The notes under the pieces are model-generated. The model did no database searches. It was not told where the DNA came from and saw only the letters and a program-made list of their open reading frames with translations. The position numbers and the translations under genes were made by a program. A DNA stretch of 64,000 bases. Origin: CAYRWR01 sp964428015. Its GTDB lineage: Bacteria; Spirochaetota; Brevinematia; Brevinematales; CAYRWR01. Positions 35,512-44,420 of this stretch are shown piece by piece. Position 1 is the first letter of the stretch. Each line of letters starts with the position of its first letter. The stretch covers positions 112,894 to 176,893 of the forward strand of contig CAYRWR010000002.1 of NCBI GenBank assembly GCA_964428015.1. The letters are read 5' to 3'.

Positions 35512-36645
35512 GTGAAGACACTGGATAAAATCGACAAAGTCCTCTTTTACCTGATCTTGTCATTGATGCTATTAGGGGTTGTTCTGGTCTTCAGTGCCAG
35601 CTATTATTTCGCTCTCAATCTGGATGTCAGCCCCTATTACTTTTCTCTGCGTCAGGTCATTTGGGTGATCATATCTTTGGGGTTATTTTTTCTGTTTATC
35701 CACCTGGACTATCACGTCCTGCAGAAATATGTCAGACATCTGGTGTTTCTGGGGTTTTTCCTGCTGCTGCTGGTATTCATTCCGGGAATAGGAAAAACAA
35801 CCAGCGGGGCTACACGATGGATAGATTTTCGGGTTTTTGCGCTTAATCCTTCTGAATTTTCAAAACTGATTGTGATCATATATCTGAGTTATATTCTCAC
35901 CAAAAAACAGGCTAAACTGGAAGATTTTACATTCGGCATTTTACCGCCTCTCTTGCTTGTCGCCACCATGTTTTTTCTGATTCTGATGCAGTCTGGTTTT
36001 TCCACTGGGGTCGTTCTTTTAATTGTAGCTTTTGTGATGTTTTTTGTAGGCGGAGCGTCTATCAAGCATATTGTTTCGATGCTGCTGCTAAGCCTACCGG
36101 TTTTGGGTACTTTTATCTATAGAGTAGCCTACAGAAAGGATCGTATCTTCGCCTTATTGGATCCCTGGAATGACCCATCCGGTAAAGGTTATCAGGTCAT
36201 ACAAAGTCTAAAAGCTTTTTCCCTGGGAGGAGTGTTGGGAAAAGGCATCGGGAATTCTACCCAAAAGATACGTAACCTGCCCACACCCCACAATGATTTT
36301 ATCTTTGCTATTATCGCAGAAGAAATGGGACTGTGGGGGAGTTTGTTGATATTAGCCCTGTTTGTGGTGGTATTTATCCGGGGAATCCTGATCAGTCTAC
36401 ATTGCCGGGACAAGTACGGCCAGATGCTGGGATTCGGAATTGTGACTCTGGTGACTCTGCATGCTTTTTTAAATGTGGGGATCGCCACGGGACTGCTGCC
36501 CCCCACAGGTATCTCGTTGCCTTTTTTAAGCTACGGTGGTTCTTCCATTATTGTGATGTCGGTGGCCATGGGTATCCTGCTCAATATTTCTTCACAAAAT
36601 CACGATATTCCTGTACAGGATGAACAGGCCGTCATTGCAGAATAA
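35512..36645 (+). CDS. SEDS-family peptidoglycan polymerase (FtsW/RodA)
   Basis: A 377-residue membrane protein with about ten helices. Family signatures: TSGATRWIDF (loop with the essential region), FALNPSEFSKLIVI, and the C-terminal TGLLPPTGISLPFLSYGGSS. SEDS proteins polymerise lipid II glycan chains. The sequence does not let me separate FtsW from RodA; no mur/fts/mre genes are adjacent. The start is GTG 35512 with a poor ribosome site, so coupling to the upstream gene is likely. Confidence 0.92.
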   Translation: MKTLDKIDKVLFYLILSLMLLGVVLVFSASYYFALNLDVSPYYFSLRQVIWVIISLGLFFLFIHLDYHVLQKYVRHLVFLGFFLLLLVFIPGIGKTTSGATRWIDFRVFALNPSEFSKLIVIIYLSYILTKKQAKLEDFTFGILPPLLLVATMFFLILMQSGFSTGVVLLIVAFVMFFVGGASIKHIVSMLLLSLPVLGTFIYRVAYRKDRIFALLDPWNDPSGKGYQVIQSLKAFSLGGVLGKGIGNSTQKIRNLPTPHNDFIFAIIAEEMGLWGSLLILALFVVVFIRGILISLHCRDKYGQMLGFGIVTLVTLHAFLNVGIATGLLPPTGISLPFLSYGGSSIIVMSVAMGILLNISSQNHDIPVQDEQAVIAE

Positions 36646-36650
36646 CCATA

Positions 36651-36926
36651 TCAAACCAGTATCAGAACATTAATACCTATCTCAATGATAAATAAAATGA
36701 GCAATAGCCACACATACCTGATATTATTCCGCAGAGATTGACCTAAAAAGTACCGGCTTTTACTGAGCAGCATAGAGCGCACTTTGTCTCTGATATCGGG
36801 AGGGAATTCCTCCAGAACCTGTAGAATATCTGTAAAACTTTTTACCAGATTATAGACAGTGACTGCCAGAAATACTCCCAGGCTGATAAAGTAAAATAAC
36901 TTGTATATTCTATAGAAGTGAATCAA
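36651..36926 (-). CDS. Small two-helix membrane protein
   Basis: A 91-residue protein with two hydrophobic helices (~9-28 and ~70-91) and a charged middle (EEFPPDIRDKVRSMLLSKSR). No family recognised. It directly follows the YkvA-like gene without a gap and converges on the SEDS gene. Confidence 0.7.
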   Translation of the reverse strand: MIHFYRIYKLFYFISLGVFLAVTVYNLVKSFTDILQVLEEFPPDIRDKVRSMLLSKSRYFLGQSLRNNIRYVWLLLILFIIEIGINVLILV

Positions 36927-37544
36927 TCAGATAACCTTGAATACATACTTTAATAGAAGAGTAATCACCGCTGCAGCTATGGCTCCACCCAGGCTGATAC
37001 TTACTATGATAAGCTGGGCCTTGACCCTACGGTCGATGTGTGCCTGGGTATTCCGTTCCAGCTCCTGGCCTACTTTGGAAAACACCTGCTCGATTTTATT
37101 GTCCAGCCAGGGCTTCTTTTTTTTCTTAACCGGTACTTCTTCCAGAATGACTGCCTGCCTCACTTCCGGTTCTGTCTGTTCGGATTTAGTCAGTTTTTTC
37201 CCGGATTGAATCAGCTGTTTAGTGACCATACCCACCACCATACCGATGATAGCTATATCATCAGTATATCCCAACCCGGGTATAATATCAGGGATAAAAT
37301 CAAAAGGGCTGATGAAATAGACCAGGGCGGAAATTGCAGAAATTCGGTTACCCAGGTTCGCATCTTTTCCAAAAACCAGTTCTATCAGTATACCGACCTG
37401 TTCTCCGGCTTTCTTGACATGATGACCCAGTCTCAGGGATGCTCGTTTTAATTTTTCCAGAAATTTCTCGTCCGCGGCATGCTGTTCTCCCTGCCGGGTA
37501 AACCTGCTGTGTTTAAATCTTTCAAAAAGTTTTCCTTTGTCCAT
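36927..37544 (-). CDS. YkvA/DUF1232-domain membrane protein
   Basis: A 205-residue protein with a central DUF1232 block (ISALVYFISPFDFIPDIIPG, GYTDDIAIIGMVVGMV, ~88-125), a Lys/Glu-rich linker and a C-terminal membrane helix (SISLGGAIAAAVITLLLKYV). The function of YkvA proteins is unknown; they often sit near envelope genes. It lies between a DUF4159-like gene and a small membrane protein on the same strand. Confidence 0.88.
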   Translation of the reverse strand: MDKGKLFERFKHSRFTRQGEQHAADEKFLEKLKRASLRLGHHVKKAGEQVGILIELVFGKDANLGNRISAISALVYFISPFDFIPDIIPGLGYTDDIAIIGMVVGMVTKQLIQSGKKLTKSEQTEPEVRQAVILEEVPVKKKKKPWLDNKIEQVFSKVGQELERNTQAHIDRRVKAQLIIVSISLGGAIAAAVITLLLKYVFKVI

Positions 37545-37558
37545 AAACTGACTCCCCT

Positions 37559-38206
37559 TCAGTGACTTAAAGCATAGACCACAATATTAATTCCCATACG
37601 TATGGCAGACTCTCGAATCGCATCAGGGTCATTGTGTACCGAGGGCGGATCCCAGCCATCGGCAATATCCGTGTTAAATGCGTAAAACAGCACCAAACGA
37701 TCTCCCTGGAATAACCCCAGAGCCTGAGGTCTCCCCCCGTCGTGTTCATGTATCTTGGGAATTCCCTGTGGAAATTGATAAAAGCAATGATAAATCGGAT
37801 GCGTAAAAGGTATCTCTTTTAATGGCATTCCGGGAAAAACCTCTGCAATAATTTTTCTAACGGATTCATCAATACCGTAGTCATCATTAATAAAAACAAA
37901 GCCTCCATTCTGAATAAAACGGCGAAGAAATTCTTTTTCCCGGTCATTTATTACAATGGGGACATGCCCATTAATAAATATAAAGGCGTATTCAAATAAT
38001 CTTTCATCATCCAGGGGTAATTCTTTAATATTTTGTTCCACATTGATTGTGGTCCTGGATTGTAATTGCTTTAAGAAAAGTTCTACTCCCTGACGGGAAT
38101 TATACCAGTCCCCGGAGCGGTATTGTATTGTAACCCATTGGAAGGCTTGAAGTCTGACAGGTTGCAGAAATAAGCCCAGCCCTAGTAATACCAATATTAA
38201 TCTCAA
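37559..38206 (-). CDS. Exported DUF4159-like protein
   Basis: A 215-residue protein with a signal peptide (LVLLGLGLFLQPVRLQA). The mature part matches the DUF4159 pattern: FVTIQYRSGDWY-like start (WVTIQYRSGDWYNSR), then FIFINGHVPIV, GGFVFINDDYGID and a C-terminal DPDAIRESAIRMGINIVVYA. DUF4159 adopts a glutamine-amidotransferase-like fold of unknown role. I accept the TTG start at 38206 since GAGG lies just upstream and the signal peptide is complete. A TATAAT (38225-38230, leftward) precedes it. Confidence 0.85.
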   Translation of the reverse strand: MRLILVLLGLGLFLQPVRLQAFQWVTIQYRSGDWYNSRQGVELFLKQLQSRTTINVEQNIKELPLDDERLFEYAFIFINGHVPIVINDREKEFLRRFIQNGGFVFINDDYGIDESVRKIIAEVFPGMPLKEIPFTHPIYHCFYQFPQGIPKIHEHDGGRPQALGLFQGDRLVLFYAFNTDIADGWDPPSVHNDPDAIRESAIRMGINIVVYALSH

Positions 38207-38274
38207 ATTGCACCTCTGTTTTAGATTATAACATGGAAGTTGATTTTTCTTCTATAATATATAAGATAGTGACA

Positions 38275-38303
38275 TTGCAGAAAAGAGGCAAAAAAGGTAC
38301 AAT
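38275..38303 (+). promoter_or_regulatory. Promoter of the alkyltransferase operon
   Basis: -35 TTGCAG (38275-38280), 17-bp spacer, -10 TACAAT (38298-38303), 39 bases before the ATG at 38343. Confidence 0.65.
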
Positions 38304-38342
38304 ATATGTGTATTTTTAAAATCCGAAAATTAGGGACTATAC

Positions 38343-38831
38343 ATGACGAAACATGTACTACAACCTGAAATTATAGTCAGCAACCAAAGAATAAGCGTGC
38401 GTATTTATTTCAAAAATGAGCAGATAAATAGAATAGAGCTTTGTGATCATCCCCAGACGGAACAATTTTCCCAGCGTTTTCCACTGGTCTTTACAGCTTT
38501 TCATACATATCTGGAGGGGAAAACTATCCTGCCTGACTTTCCGGTAGAAGATTCACAACTCACAACTTTTCAAAAAATGGTATATAAAGAGCTGAGGATG
38601 ATACCAGCAGGAGAAAACCTCACCTATAAAGAACTGGCCATGAAACTGAATCTCCCGCACCATGCCCGAGCGGTAGCCAGGGCTCTGGGAGCCAATCCCT
38701 TCCCCCTGCTCTACCCCTGCCACCGTGTAGTAGCAGCTCATGGCATCGGTGGATATTCGGCTCCAGGGGGAGCAGCCACTAAACTCTACCTGCTAGATCT
38801 GGAAAAACGGAACAACCACCATGGAAGATAA
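38343..38831 (+). CDS. ogt: Methylated-DNA--protein-cysteine methyltransferase
   Basis: A 162-residue MGMT that transfers alkyl groups from O6-alkylguanine to its own cysteine. The active site reads LYPCHRVVAAHGIGGYSAPGG, with a helix-turn-helix before it (TYKELAMKLNLPHHARAVAR). It overlaps the next gene by 11 bases, so three genes form a compact unit. Confidence 0.95.
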   Translation: MTKHVLQPEIIVSNQRISVRIYFKNEQINRIELCDHPQTEQFSQRFPLVFTAFHTYLEGKTILPDFPVEDSQLTTFQKMVYKELRMIPAGENLTYKELAMKLNLPHHARAVARALGANPFPLLYPCHRVVAAHGIGGYSAPGGAATKLYLLDLEKRNNHHGR

Positions 38832-39474
38832 AATCCTGTCCTATCTGGGAAACTTAAACCAGCTCAGTATCTCTGACACAGATCTGGAAGCATTTTATGT
38901 GCAAAGTCAGAATGAAAAAATCCCTGCTCTACGCCCCCAAAGCTGCCGGTTATTGTACCTCATACTAAAAATCCAGAACCCCACCCATATTCTGGAGATA
39001 GGTACCGGTTCCGGCTTATCCACACTGTGGATGGCTAAGGCCTGTCCACAGTCACACATTACCACTCTGGAAAGAGATCTGAACCGGTACCAAAGTGCCC
39101 AGGTTGTATTTGCCCAGTATACCCAGGTAAAAGTAATTCGGGCAGATGTCTTCCACTACCTTCCGGCATGTGAGCAGGTCTTTGATTTTATTTTCCTTGA
39201 TTCACAAAAAAGAGATTATATTGATTTGATTCCCCTTTTCAAACCCCGTCTTAGGCCGGGAGGTTTGTTGGTAACTGACAACATCCTCTTCGGCGGAAAA
39301 GTTGTGGAAGACCATTTGGATGATGAGAGAAAGTATCGGAGTGGTGTGGATCGACTGAAGTCATTCAATAGTGCTATCAGCCAGGACCAGGATTGGGACT
39401 GCTTCTTCCTGTCTCTGGAAGATGGGATTCTGATCAGCAGGTTCAAAGGAAACAATCATGCCCTGGCTGGATAA
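38821..39474 (+). CDS. SAM-dependent O-methyltransferase
   Basis: A 217-residue class I methyltransferase of the COMT/CCoAOMT-like family. Motif I is HILEIGTGSGLSTLWMAKAC, the SAM-ribose acidic residue is in TTLERDLNRY, and the metal/catalytic region has FIFLDSQKRDY and VTDNILFGGKV. Its natural substrate is unknown; some relatives modify tRNA wobble uridines (TrmR). Overlaps ogt and the following radical SAM gene by 11 and 17 bases. Confidence 0.9.
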   Translation: MEDKILSYLGNLNQLSISDTDLEAFYVQSQNEKIPALRPQSCRLLYLILKIQNPTHILEIGTGSGLSTLWMAKACPQSHITTLERDLNRYQSAQVVFAQYTQVKVIRADVFHYLPACEQVFDFIFLDSQKRDYIDLIPLFKPRLRPGGLLVTDNILFGGKVVEDHLDDERKYRSGVDRLKSFNSAISQDQDWDCFFLSLEDGILISRFKGNNHALAG

Positions 39475-40393
39475 ACCCTGGAATAACCTCAATGCCTGGC
39501 TCCAGGATAGATTTGGAGAAAAAGTATACCGGGTCTCCATAGACGGCGGCTTTACCTGCCCCAATCGTGACGGTACTCTGGCCCGGGGAGGCTGTATCTA
39601 CTGTAATGAAGCGGGTGCCAGAGCCGACTATGTCCAACCTGAACTGGAAGTAAAAGAGCAGTTATCCCAGGGAATTCAAATCATGCGCAGGCATTATCAT
39701 GCCCAAAAATTTCTGGCTTATTTTCAGGCTTATAGCGGAACATACGCCCCTGTGGAAAAACTATTAAAATTATATAGTGCAGCTCTGGAACACCCCCAGG
39801 TAGTAGGTCTCTGTGTGGGAACCCGTCCTGATTGTATCCATCCTGCCATTCTGGATTTACTGGAAGATATTGCCCGGACTAAACTGGTAATTGTGGAGTA
39901 CGGTATTCAGACTGTGCATCCCAGAAGTCTGGAATTGATCAACCGTCATCATAGCGTAGATGACAGTCAGCATGCCATTGCTGAGACTGTGAAAAGAAAG
40001 AATATCATTACCCTGGCTCACCTGATACTGGGCCTCCCCGGTGAGACAAGACAGGACATGATGGAAAGTGTGCGGACTGTTCTGGATTGGGGAGTACAGG
40101 CTTTGAAACTCCACCATCTCTATGTAGAAAAAGACACACCACTGGCACTCATGTACCACAGAAAAGAATTTGAAATAATGCCAAGAGAAGAATATCTGGA
40201 TTTATTATGTGCCATACTGGCAGAAACACCCCCCCGGATAGTAATTCACCGGCTTTTTGGTCAGTGCAGCCGTGAAAAATTAGTAGCACCGGACTGGACA
40301 TTGAATAAAACTCTAAACATGGAGCTTTTAATTAAAAAAATGAATGAGATGGGAATTGAACAGGGATGCCGAAGTCAGGTTTCTAACCTTTAA
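39458..40393 (+). CDS. TIGR01212-type radical SAM protein (YhcC-like)
   Basis: A 311-residue radical SAM enzyme. The cluster-binding cysteines are in the extended arrangement CPNRDGTLARGGCIYC (C-x11-C-x2-C), as in the YhcC/Elp3-like family. GVCVGTRPDCI-like GLCVGTRPDCIH and VIVEYGIQTVH continue the barrel. Function of the family is unsettled. It is the third gene after ogt and the O-methyltransferase and ends 11 bases inside the convergent TPR gene. Confidence 0.93.
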   Translation: MPWLDKPWNNLNAWLQDRFGEKVYRVSIDGGFTCPNRDGTLARGGCIYCNEAGARADYVQPELEVKEQLSQGIQIMRRHYHAQKFLAYFQAYSGTYAPVEKLLKLYSAALEHPQVVGLCVGTRPDCIHPAILDLLEDIARTKLVIVEYGIQTVHPRSLELINRHHSVDDSQHAIAETVKRKNIITLAHLILGLPGETRQDMMESVRTVLDWGVQALKLHHLYVEKDTPLALMYHRKEFEIMPREEYLDLLCAILAETPPRIVIHRLFGQCSREKLVAPDWTLNKTLNMELLIKKMNEMGIEQGCRSQVSNL

Positions 40394-41720
40394 ATTCATC
40401 TATGAAGGCTTTTCCGAAAATCTCTCTATAATCCAGATTTTTAAATACTTCTCTCATCTCCTGATTCATGGGAGCATAACTGTAAAACTCTATAGGATTT
40501 CGGATTGCGTCATGCATCTGCAGCTGGTTCTTGATCTGTTGGGCCTCGTGTGTATAAATAGGAAATGGGCTTAAATTTACGATATGATTGACGGCCTTAT
40601 CAAATAATATTATGTTATTATTTCCAATAACCACCTCCGCATCGGAGGGCAGCTGCAGGCACTGGATTATATATTGCTGAGCTTTTTTATAATCCCGTGT
40701 AAAAATAAACTTAAGGTTTGGTGCACTTAACAGATCTTTATATCTATTAACAGTTACTTTGACATCCTTAAATTCTGGGCTTTTTTTATAGATATTCTGA
40801 ATCATATTGATGGAACGGTAAAACTCTCCAATCTTGAGCAGACCTTCCGCCATGGTATAGAGAATTTCCAGCTTGTCTGCCGCGGTAAACTTTTCGGCGT
40901 TATTCTCATATGTATATTGTGCGGCTTTTATCTCATTTTTCATAATCAGACACATGATCAGATTCTTCATGACAGTCAGAGCTTTTTCCGGGATCTGCAT
41001 AATGTATTTTTCCAATAGCAGAGCATCATATATTTCTGCAGATTGGACAAAGTTTTTATTTTCAAAGTAATTCTCTGCCAGGATCTCCTGGGCTTCCAAT
41101 CTAAGTTCGATTTCATCCATATCTGAATTTTCAATAATGGAATGAAGGTAATGTTCAGCTATGTTGAACTGATTTAATTTGGAGAGTACTTTTGCCAGAA
41201 GCAGTTTGGCTTTTGAGTCTTTAGGATAGGTCGTTAACAATGATTCCAGTAACTGTTTAGCCTTGATAAATTTCCTTTTTTGAAATACTATATCTGCAGT
41301 ATTAAATAACGCCTCATGGTTCTGAGGCTCTTTTTGTAATAACATTTCGTAATATGCCAGAGACTGATCGACCTTATTAGTCTGGTAAGAAAGGTGAGCG
41401 ATTTTATATTGCACTCTGCTGATCAGAGGGTTTTGAGTGGTAGTAATCTGCAACATGGCTTTTTCATAAAACGTAATAGCCAGATCCAGCTTGTTCTGCC
41501 CTTCATAAGCTTGTGCCAGAAAATACCGGGACATAAAAGGGTCAAGACTATTTGAGTTTGTAGACTGAACCAATTTTTCTGCTTCTTCAAATTTCTTTTC
41601 TTTAAGCGCTTTTTCAATATCCGCTATAACCCGGCTTTTTTTTACTGTGCGAGTTAATAAGACTATAGCAGTGGCAAACAAGATCAAAATAGCAATAACC
41701 ATAGCAACAATACTGATCAA
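40383..41720 (-). CDS. Membrane-anchored TPR protein
   Basis: A 445-residue protein with one N-terminal membrane helix (3-23) and at least six TPR-like repeats to residue ~300, for example LAITFYEKAMLQITTTQNP and SLAYYEMLLQKEPQNHEALF. A C-terminal ~110-residue region of mixed character follows. Translation from TTG 41720 is supported by AGGAG seven bases upstream. Unknown scaffold function. Confidence 0.83.
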   Translation of the reverse strand: MISIVAMVIAILILFATAIVLLTRTVKKSRVIADIEKALKEKKFEEAEKLVQSTNSNSLDPFMSRYFLAQAYEGQNKLDLAITFYEKAMLQITTTQNPLISRVQYKIAHLSYQTNKVDQSLAYYEMLLQKEPQNHEALFNTADIVFQKRKFIKAKQLLESLLTTYPKDSKAKLLLAKVLSKLNQFNIAEHYLHSIIENSDMDEIELRLEAQEILAENYFENKNFVQSAEIYDALLLEKYIMQIPEKALTVMKNLIMCLIMKNEIKAAQYTYENNAEKFTAADKLEILYTMAEGLLKIGEFYRSINMIQNIYKKSPEFKDVKVTVNRYKDLLSAPNLKFIFTRDYKKAQQYIIQCLQLPSDAEVVIGNNNIILFDKAVNHIVNLSPFPIYTHEAQQIKNQLQMHDAIRNPIEFYSYAPMNQEMREVFKNLDYREIFGKAFIDEFKG

Positions 41721-41748
41721 TAAAAAACTCCTAGATTAACCTATTGGA

Positions 41749-41777
41749 ATTATCGGATAATTAAAGAATTTTTTCAA
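41749..41777 (-). promoter_or_regulatory. Promoter of the TPR gene
   Basis: Leftward -35 TTGAAA (41772-41777), 17-bp spacer, -10 GATAAT (41749-41754). Confidence 0.6.
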
Positions 41778-41782
41778 GGAAT

Positions 41783-41812
41783 AAACTGGTTTAATTCCAG
41801 GCAAACCAGTTT
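41783..41812. repeat. Inverted repeat between mutS and the TPR promoter
   Basis: Perfect 10-bp arms AAACTGGTTT and AAACCAGTTT around 10 bases. No T-run follows on either strand, so it is more like an operator or mRNA 3' stabiliser than a terminator. Confidence 0.5.
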
Positions 41813-41819
41813 AATTAAA

Positions 41820-44420
41820 TTATAGGTCTTTTTTGATCTCATGAAGAAAGGTGATTGCTTCCAGAGGGGTAATACGATTAATATCCAGATTTCGGATCTT
41901 TTCTGCCAAATTTGCCCAGGGATTTTCCGAAAACAGCTCCAGGCCGGAGGCTGACTTGTTTTGTTTACGCTGGCTGTTATCTATCTTGCGTTCGATGGCA
42001 TCACTGGCTCTTCTGCCTTCTTTTTCCAGGTTTTCCAGAATGATCCCGGCTCGCTCGATAATCTCCTGATCTATCCCGGCCAGTTTAGCCACATAGATCC
42101 CATAACTGCGGTCTGCCGGCCCTTCCAGTACTTTACGTAGAAAGACCAGTTCATCCTGATATTCACGCACCGCGATATTAAAATTACAAATCCCGGGTTT
42201 ATCGGACAAACGGGTCAGTTCATGATAATGTGTAGCAAAAAGCGTCTTACCGCCTTTTTCCCTGTGTTCGTGCAGATATTCAATCACAGCCCAAGCTATG
42301 GACAATCCATCATAGGTACTGGTACCGCGGCCTAATTCATCCATGATGATCAGGCTACGGCGGGTGGAATGGGACAGGATATTGGCTGCTTCTTCCATTT
42401 CCACCAGAAAAGTAGAGCGCCCGGCAGATAATTGGTCTGATGCACCTATTCGTGTAAATATCCTATCCAATAGACCCATCCGGGCAGAGGCGGCCGGCAC
42501 ATAGCTGCCCATTTGAGCCATAAGCGCGATAAGCGCGTTCTGGCGCAGATAAGTGGACTTTCCCGCCATATTGGGGCCTGTAATGATCAGTATCCTCTGC
42601 TCATTATCATTCATGACACAATCATTGGGCACAAAAAGATTAGTACCCATATATTTTTCCACCACAGGGTGTCTGCCGTCTTTTATCTCAAAATCACCAT
42701 CCTGAGATAAAAGAGGTTTGCAGTAGTGGAATTCCCGCGCGGCCACAGACAGGGACAGAAAGACATCCGTTTCGGCCAGAGCCTGTGCAGTCTCCTGAAG
42801 CAAAGGAATAAAACGGGCAGCTTCATCCACGAGAGCTTCAAACAATTCCTGTTCCAGTTTGGTCACCTTTTCCTCAGCATGAGTGATCTTGGCTTCGTAA
42901 TCAGACAGTTCGGGTAGAGTGAATCTCTCAGCATTGACCAGACTCTGTTTCCGCAGATAATCATCCGGTATTGAGTCCAGATTGGCCTTACTTATTTCTA
43001 TAAAATAGCCAAATACTTTATTGTATTTTACTTTCAGTGAATTGATTCCCGTGCGTTTCCTTTCTTTTTCCTGGAGACGAATGATCCAGTCTTTACCCTC
43101 TCTGAGGAGGACCCGGTACTCATCCAGTTCCGGATTATATCCTTCCACTATGACGTTACCATTGAACAGATTGGAGGGTTCCTCTACCAAAGCTTTTCCG
43201 ATCATACGGGTCAGTTCATCCAGATCGCTGTATCGTCCAGCCAGTTCTGACAAAAAGCTGCGTCCTTTCAGGATATCTTTCAATTTACGCGATAATTTCA
43301 GGGATTCTTCCAATGCCTTGAGGTCACGGGGCAAAGCCTTCCGTAATGCGATTCTCGTAGTGAGTCTTTCTACATCACTGATACCTTTGAGGTGAGTCAA
43401 AGCTATAGTTCTAAGTTGTGAATCCTCAAAAAATTCTTCCACACAATTCTGGCGCTTAAAAATCCGGGAAAGGTCATACAGAGGCATAACAATCCAGCGA
43501 CGTATCAGTCTGCTGCCCATAGGGGTACGGGTGAAATCCAGCACATCCAACAGAGTGTATTTTCTACTCCCATCCTGCATGTTTTTCAGCAGCTCCAGGT
43601 TCTTGAGAGTAAAATCATCCAGCTCCATATATTCCTGTCGGGTAATTTTAGCAATACGGCGGACATGGGCCAGGGCACAGAACTTGGTCTCCATGAGATA
43701 ATGTACCGCTCCACAGATTGAGGCTCGGTTGATCGGCTCTGACCATAGCTCTTTATCTATCTCCATAGAAAGGTGCCAGTCTTCATCCGCAGAGTGGTCG
43801 AAATACCAGGCAGGTAATGGTTCCGGATTATCCAGAAATGCAGAAAGAATATCCAGAAACACTTTATCCTGGTTTAGATCCTGGTGGTAAAGAATTTCAG
43901 CGGGCTGATAAATGGAGAGCTCATCCCTCAGACTACGGTACAGATCCTGTCCCTGGGCTTCATGGACATAGAATTCTCCGGTAGAAATATCCACCAGACT
44001 GAGACTATACAGATCTCCGCTCCCGCAGATTACCGCCAGCCAGTTATTGGCCGAACTCTGGATATAATTTTCTTCAATGAGGGTTCCGGGGGTGATGATA
44101 TTAACGATACTGCGCTTGACAATACCCTTGGCCAGAGCGGGATCTTCTACCTGATCGCAGATAGCGACTTTACGTCCTGCCTGGATGAGCTTGCGGATAT
44201 ACTGGTCAGCAGCATGATGGGGAAAGCCGCACATGGGATTTTCGTGTCTTTTAGTGAGGGCCAGGTGAAGGATGGCGGAGGCTTCCTGGGCGTCTTCATC
44301 GAACATCTCATAAAAATCTCCCAGACGAAATAACAGGATTTTATCCCGGTGACGGGATTTTATCTCCTGGTACTGCCTCTGCATGGGAGTAAGTTCATGG
44401 GGATTCTTTTTATCGCTCAT
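41820..44420 (-). CDS. mutS: DNA mismatch repair protein MutS
   Basis: An 866-residue MutS1. The mismatch-recognition domain has LLFRLGDFYEMFDEDA, containing the Phe-x-Glu reading head. The lever and clamp regions follow, and the ATPase domain has Walker A GPNMAGKSTYLRQ and Walker B LIIMDELGRGTST. The C-terminal TPLEAITFLHEIK is the usual end. Start codon overlaps the SPOR protein gene by 11 bases. No mutL is adjacent. Confidence 0.97.
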   Translation of the reverse strand: MSDKKNPHELTPMQRQYQEIKSRHRDKILLFRLGDFYEMFDEDAQEASAILHLALTKRHENPMCGFPHHAADQYIRKLIQAGRKVAICDQVEDPALAKGIVKRSIVNIITPGTLIEENYIQSSANNWLAVICGSGDLYSLSLVDISTGEFYVHEAQGQDLYRSLRDELSIYQPAEILYHQDLNQDKVFLDILSAFLDNPEPLPAWYFDHSADEDWHLSMEIDKELWSEPINRASICGAVHYLMETKFCALAHVRRIAKITRQEYMELDDFTLKNLELLKNMQDGSRKYTLLDVLDFTRTPMGSRLIRRWIVMPLYDLSRIFKRQNCVEEFFEDSQLRTIALTHLKGISDVERLTTRIALRKALPRDLKALEESLKLSRKLKDILKGRSFLSELAGRYSDLDELTRMIGKALVEEPSNLFNGNVIVEGYNPELDEYRVLLREGKDWIIRLQEKERKRTGINSLKVKYNKVFGYFIEISKANLDSIPDDYLRKQSLVNAERFTLPELSDYEAKITHAEEKVTKLEQELFEALVDEAARFIPLLQETAQALAETDVFLSLSVAAREFHYCKPLLSQDGDFEIKDGRHPVVEKYMGTNLFVPNDCVMNDNEQRILIITGPNMAGKSTYLRQNALIALMAQMGSYVPAASARMGLLDRIFTRIGASDQLSAGRSTFLVEMEEAANILSHSTRRSLIIMDELGRGTSTYDGLSIAWAVIEYLHEHREKGGKTLFATHYHELTRLSDKPGICNFNIAVREYQDELVFLRKVLEGPADRSYGIYVAKLAGIDQEIIERAGIILENLEKEGRRASDAIERKIDNSQRKQNKSASGLELFSENPWANLAEKIRNLDINRITPLEAITFLHEIKKDL

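Noticed and set aside
41783..41812. Inverted repeat after mutS as a terminator
   Set aside because: No T-run follows on either strand; kept only as a repeat or operator candidate.
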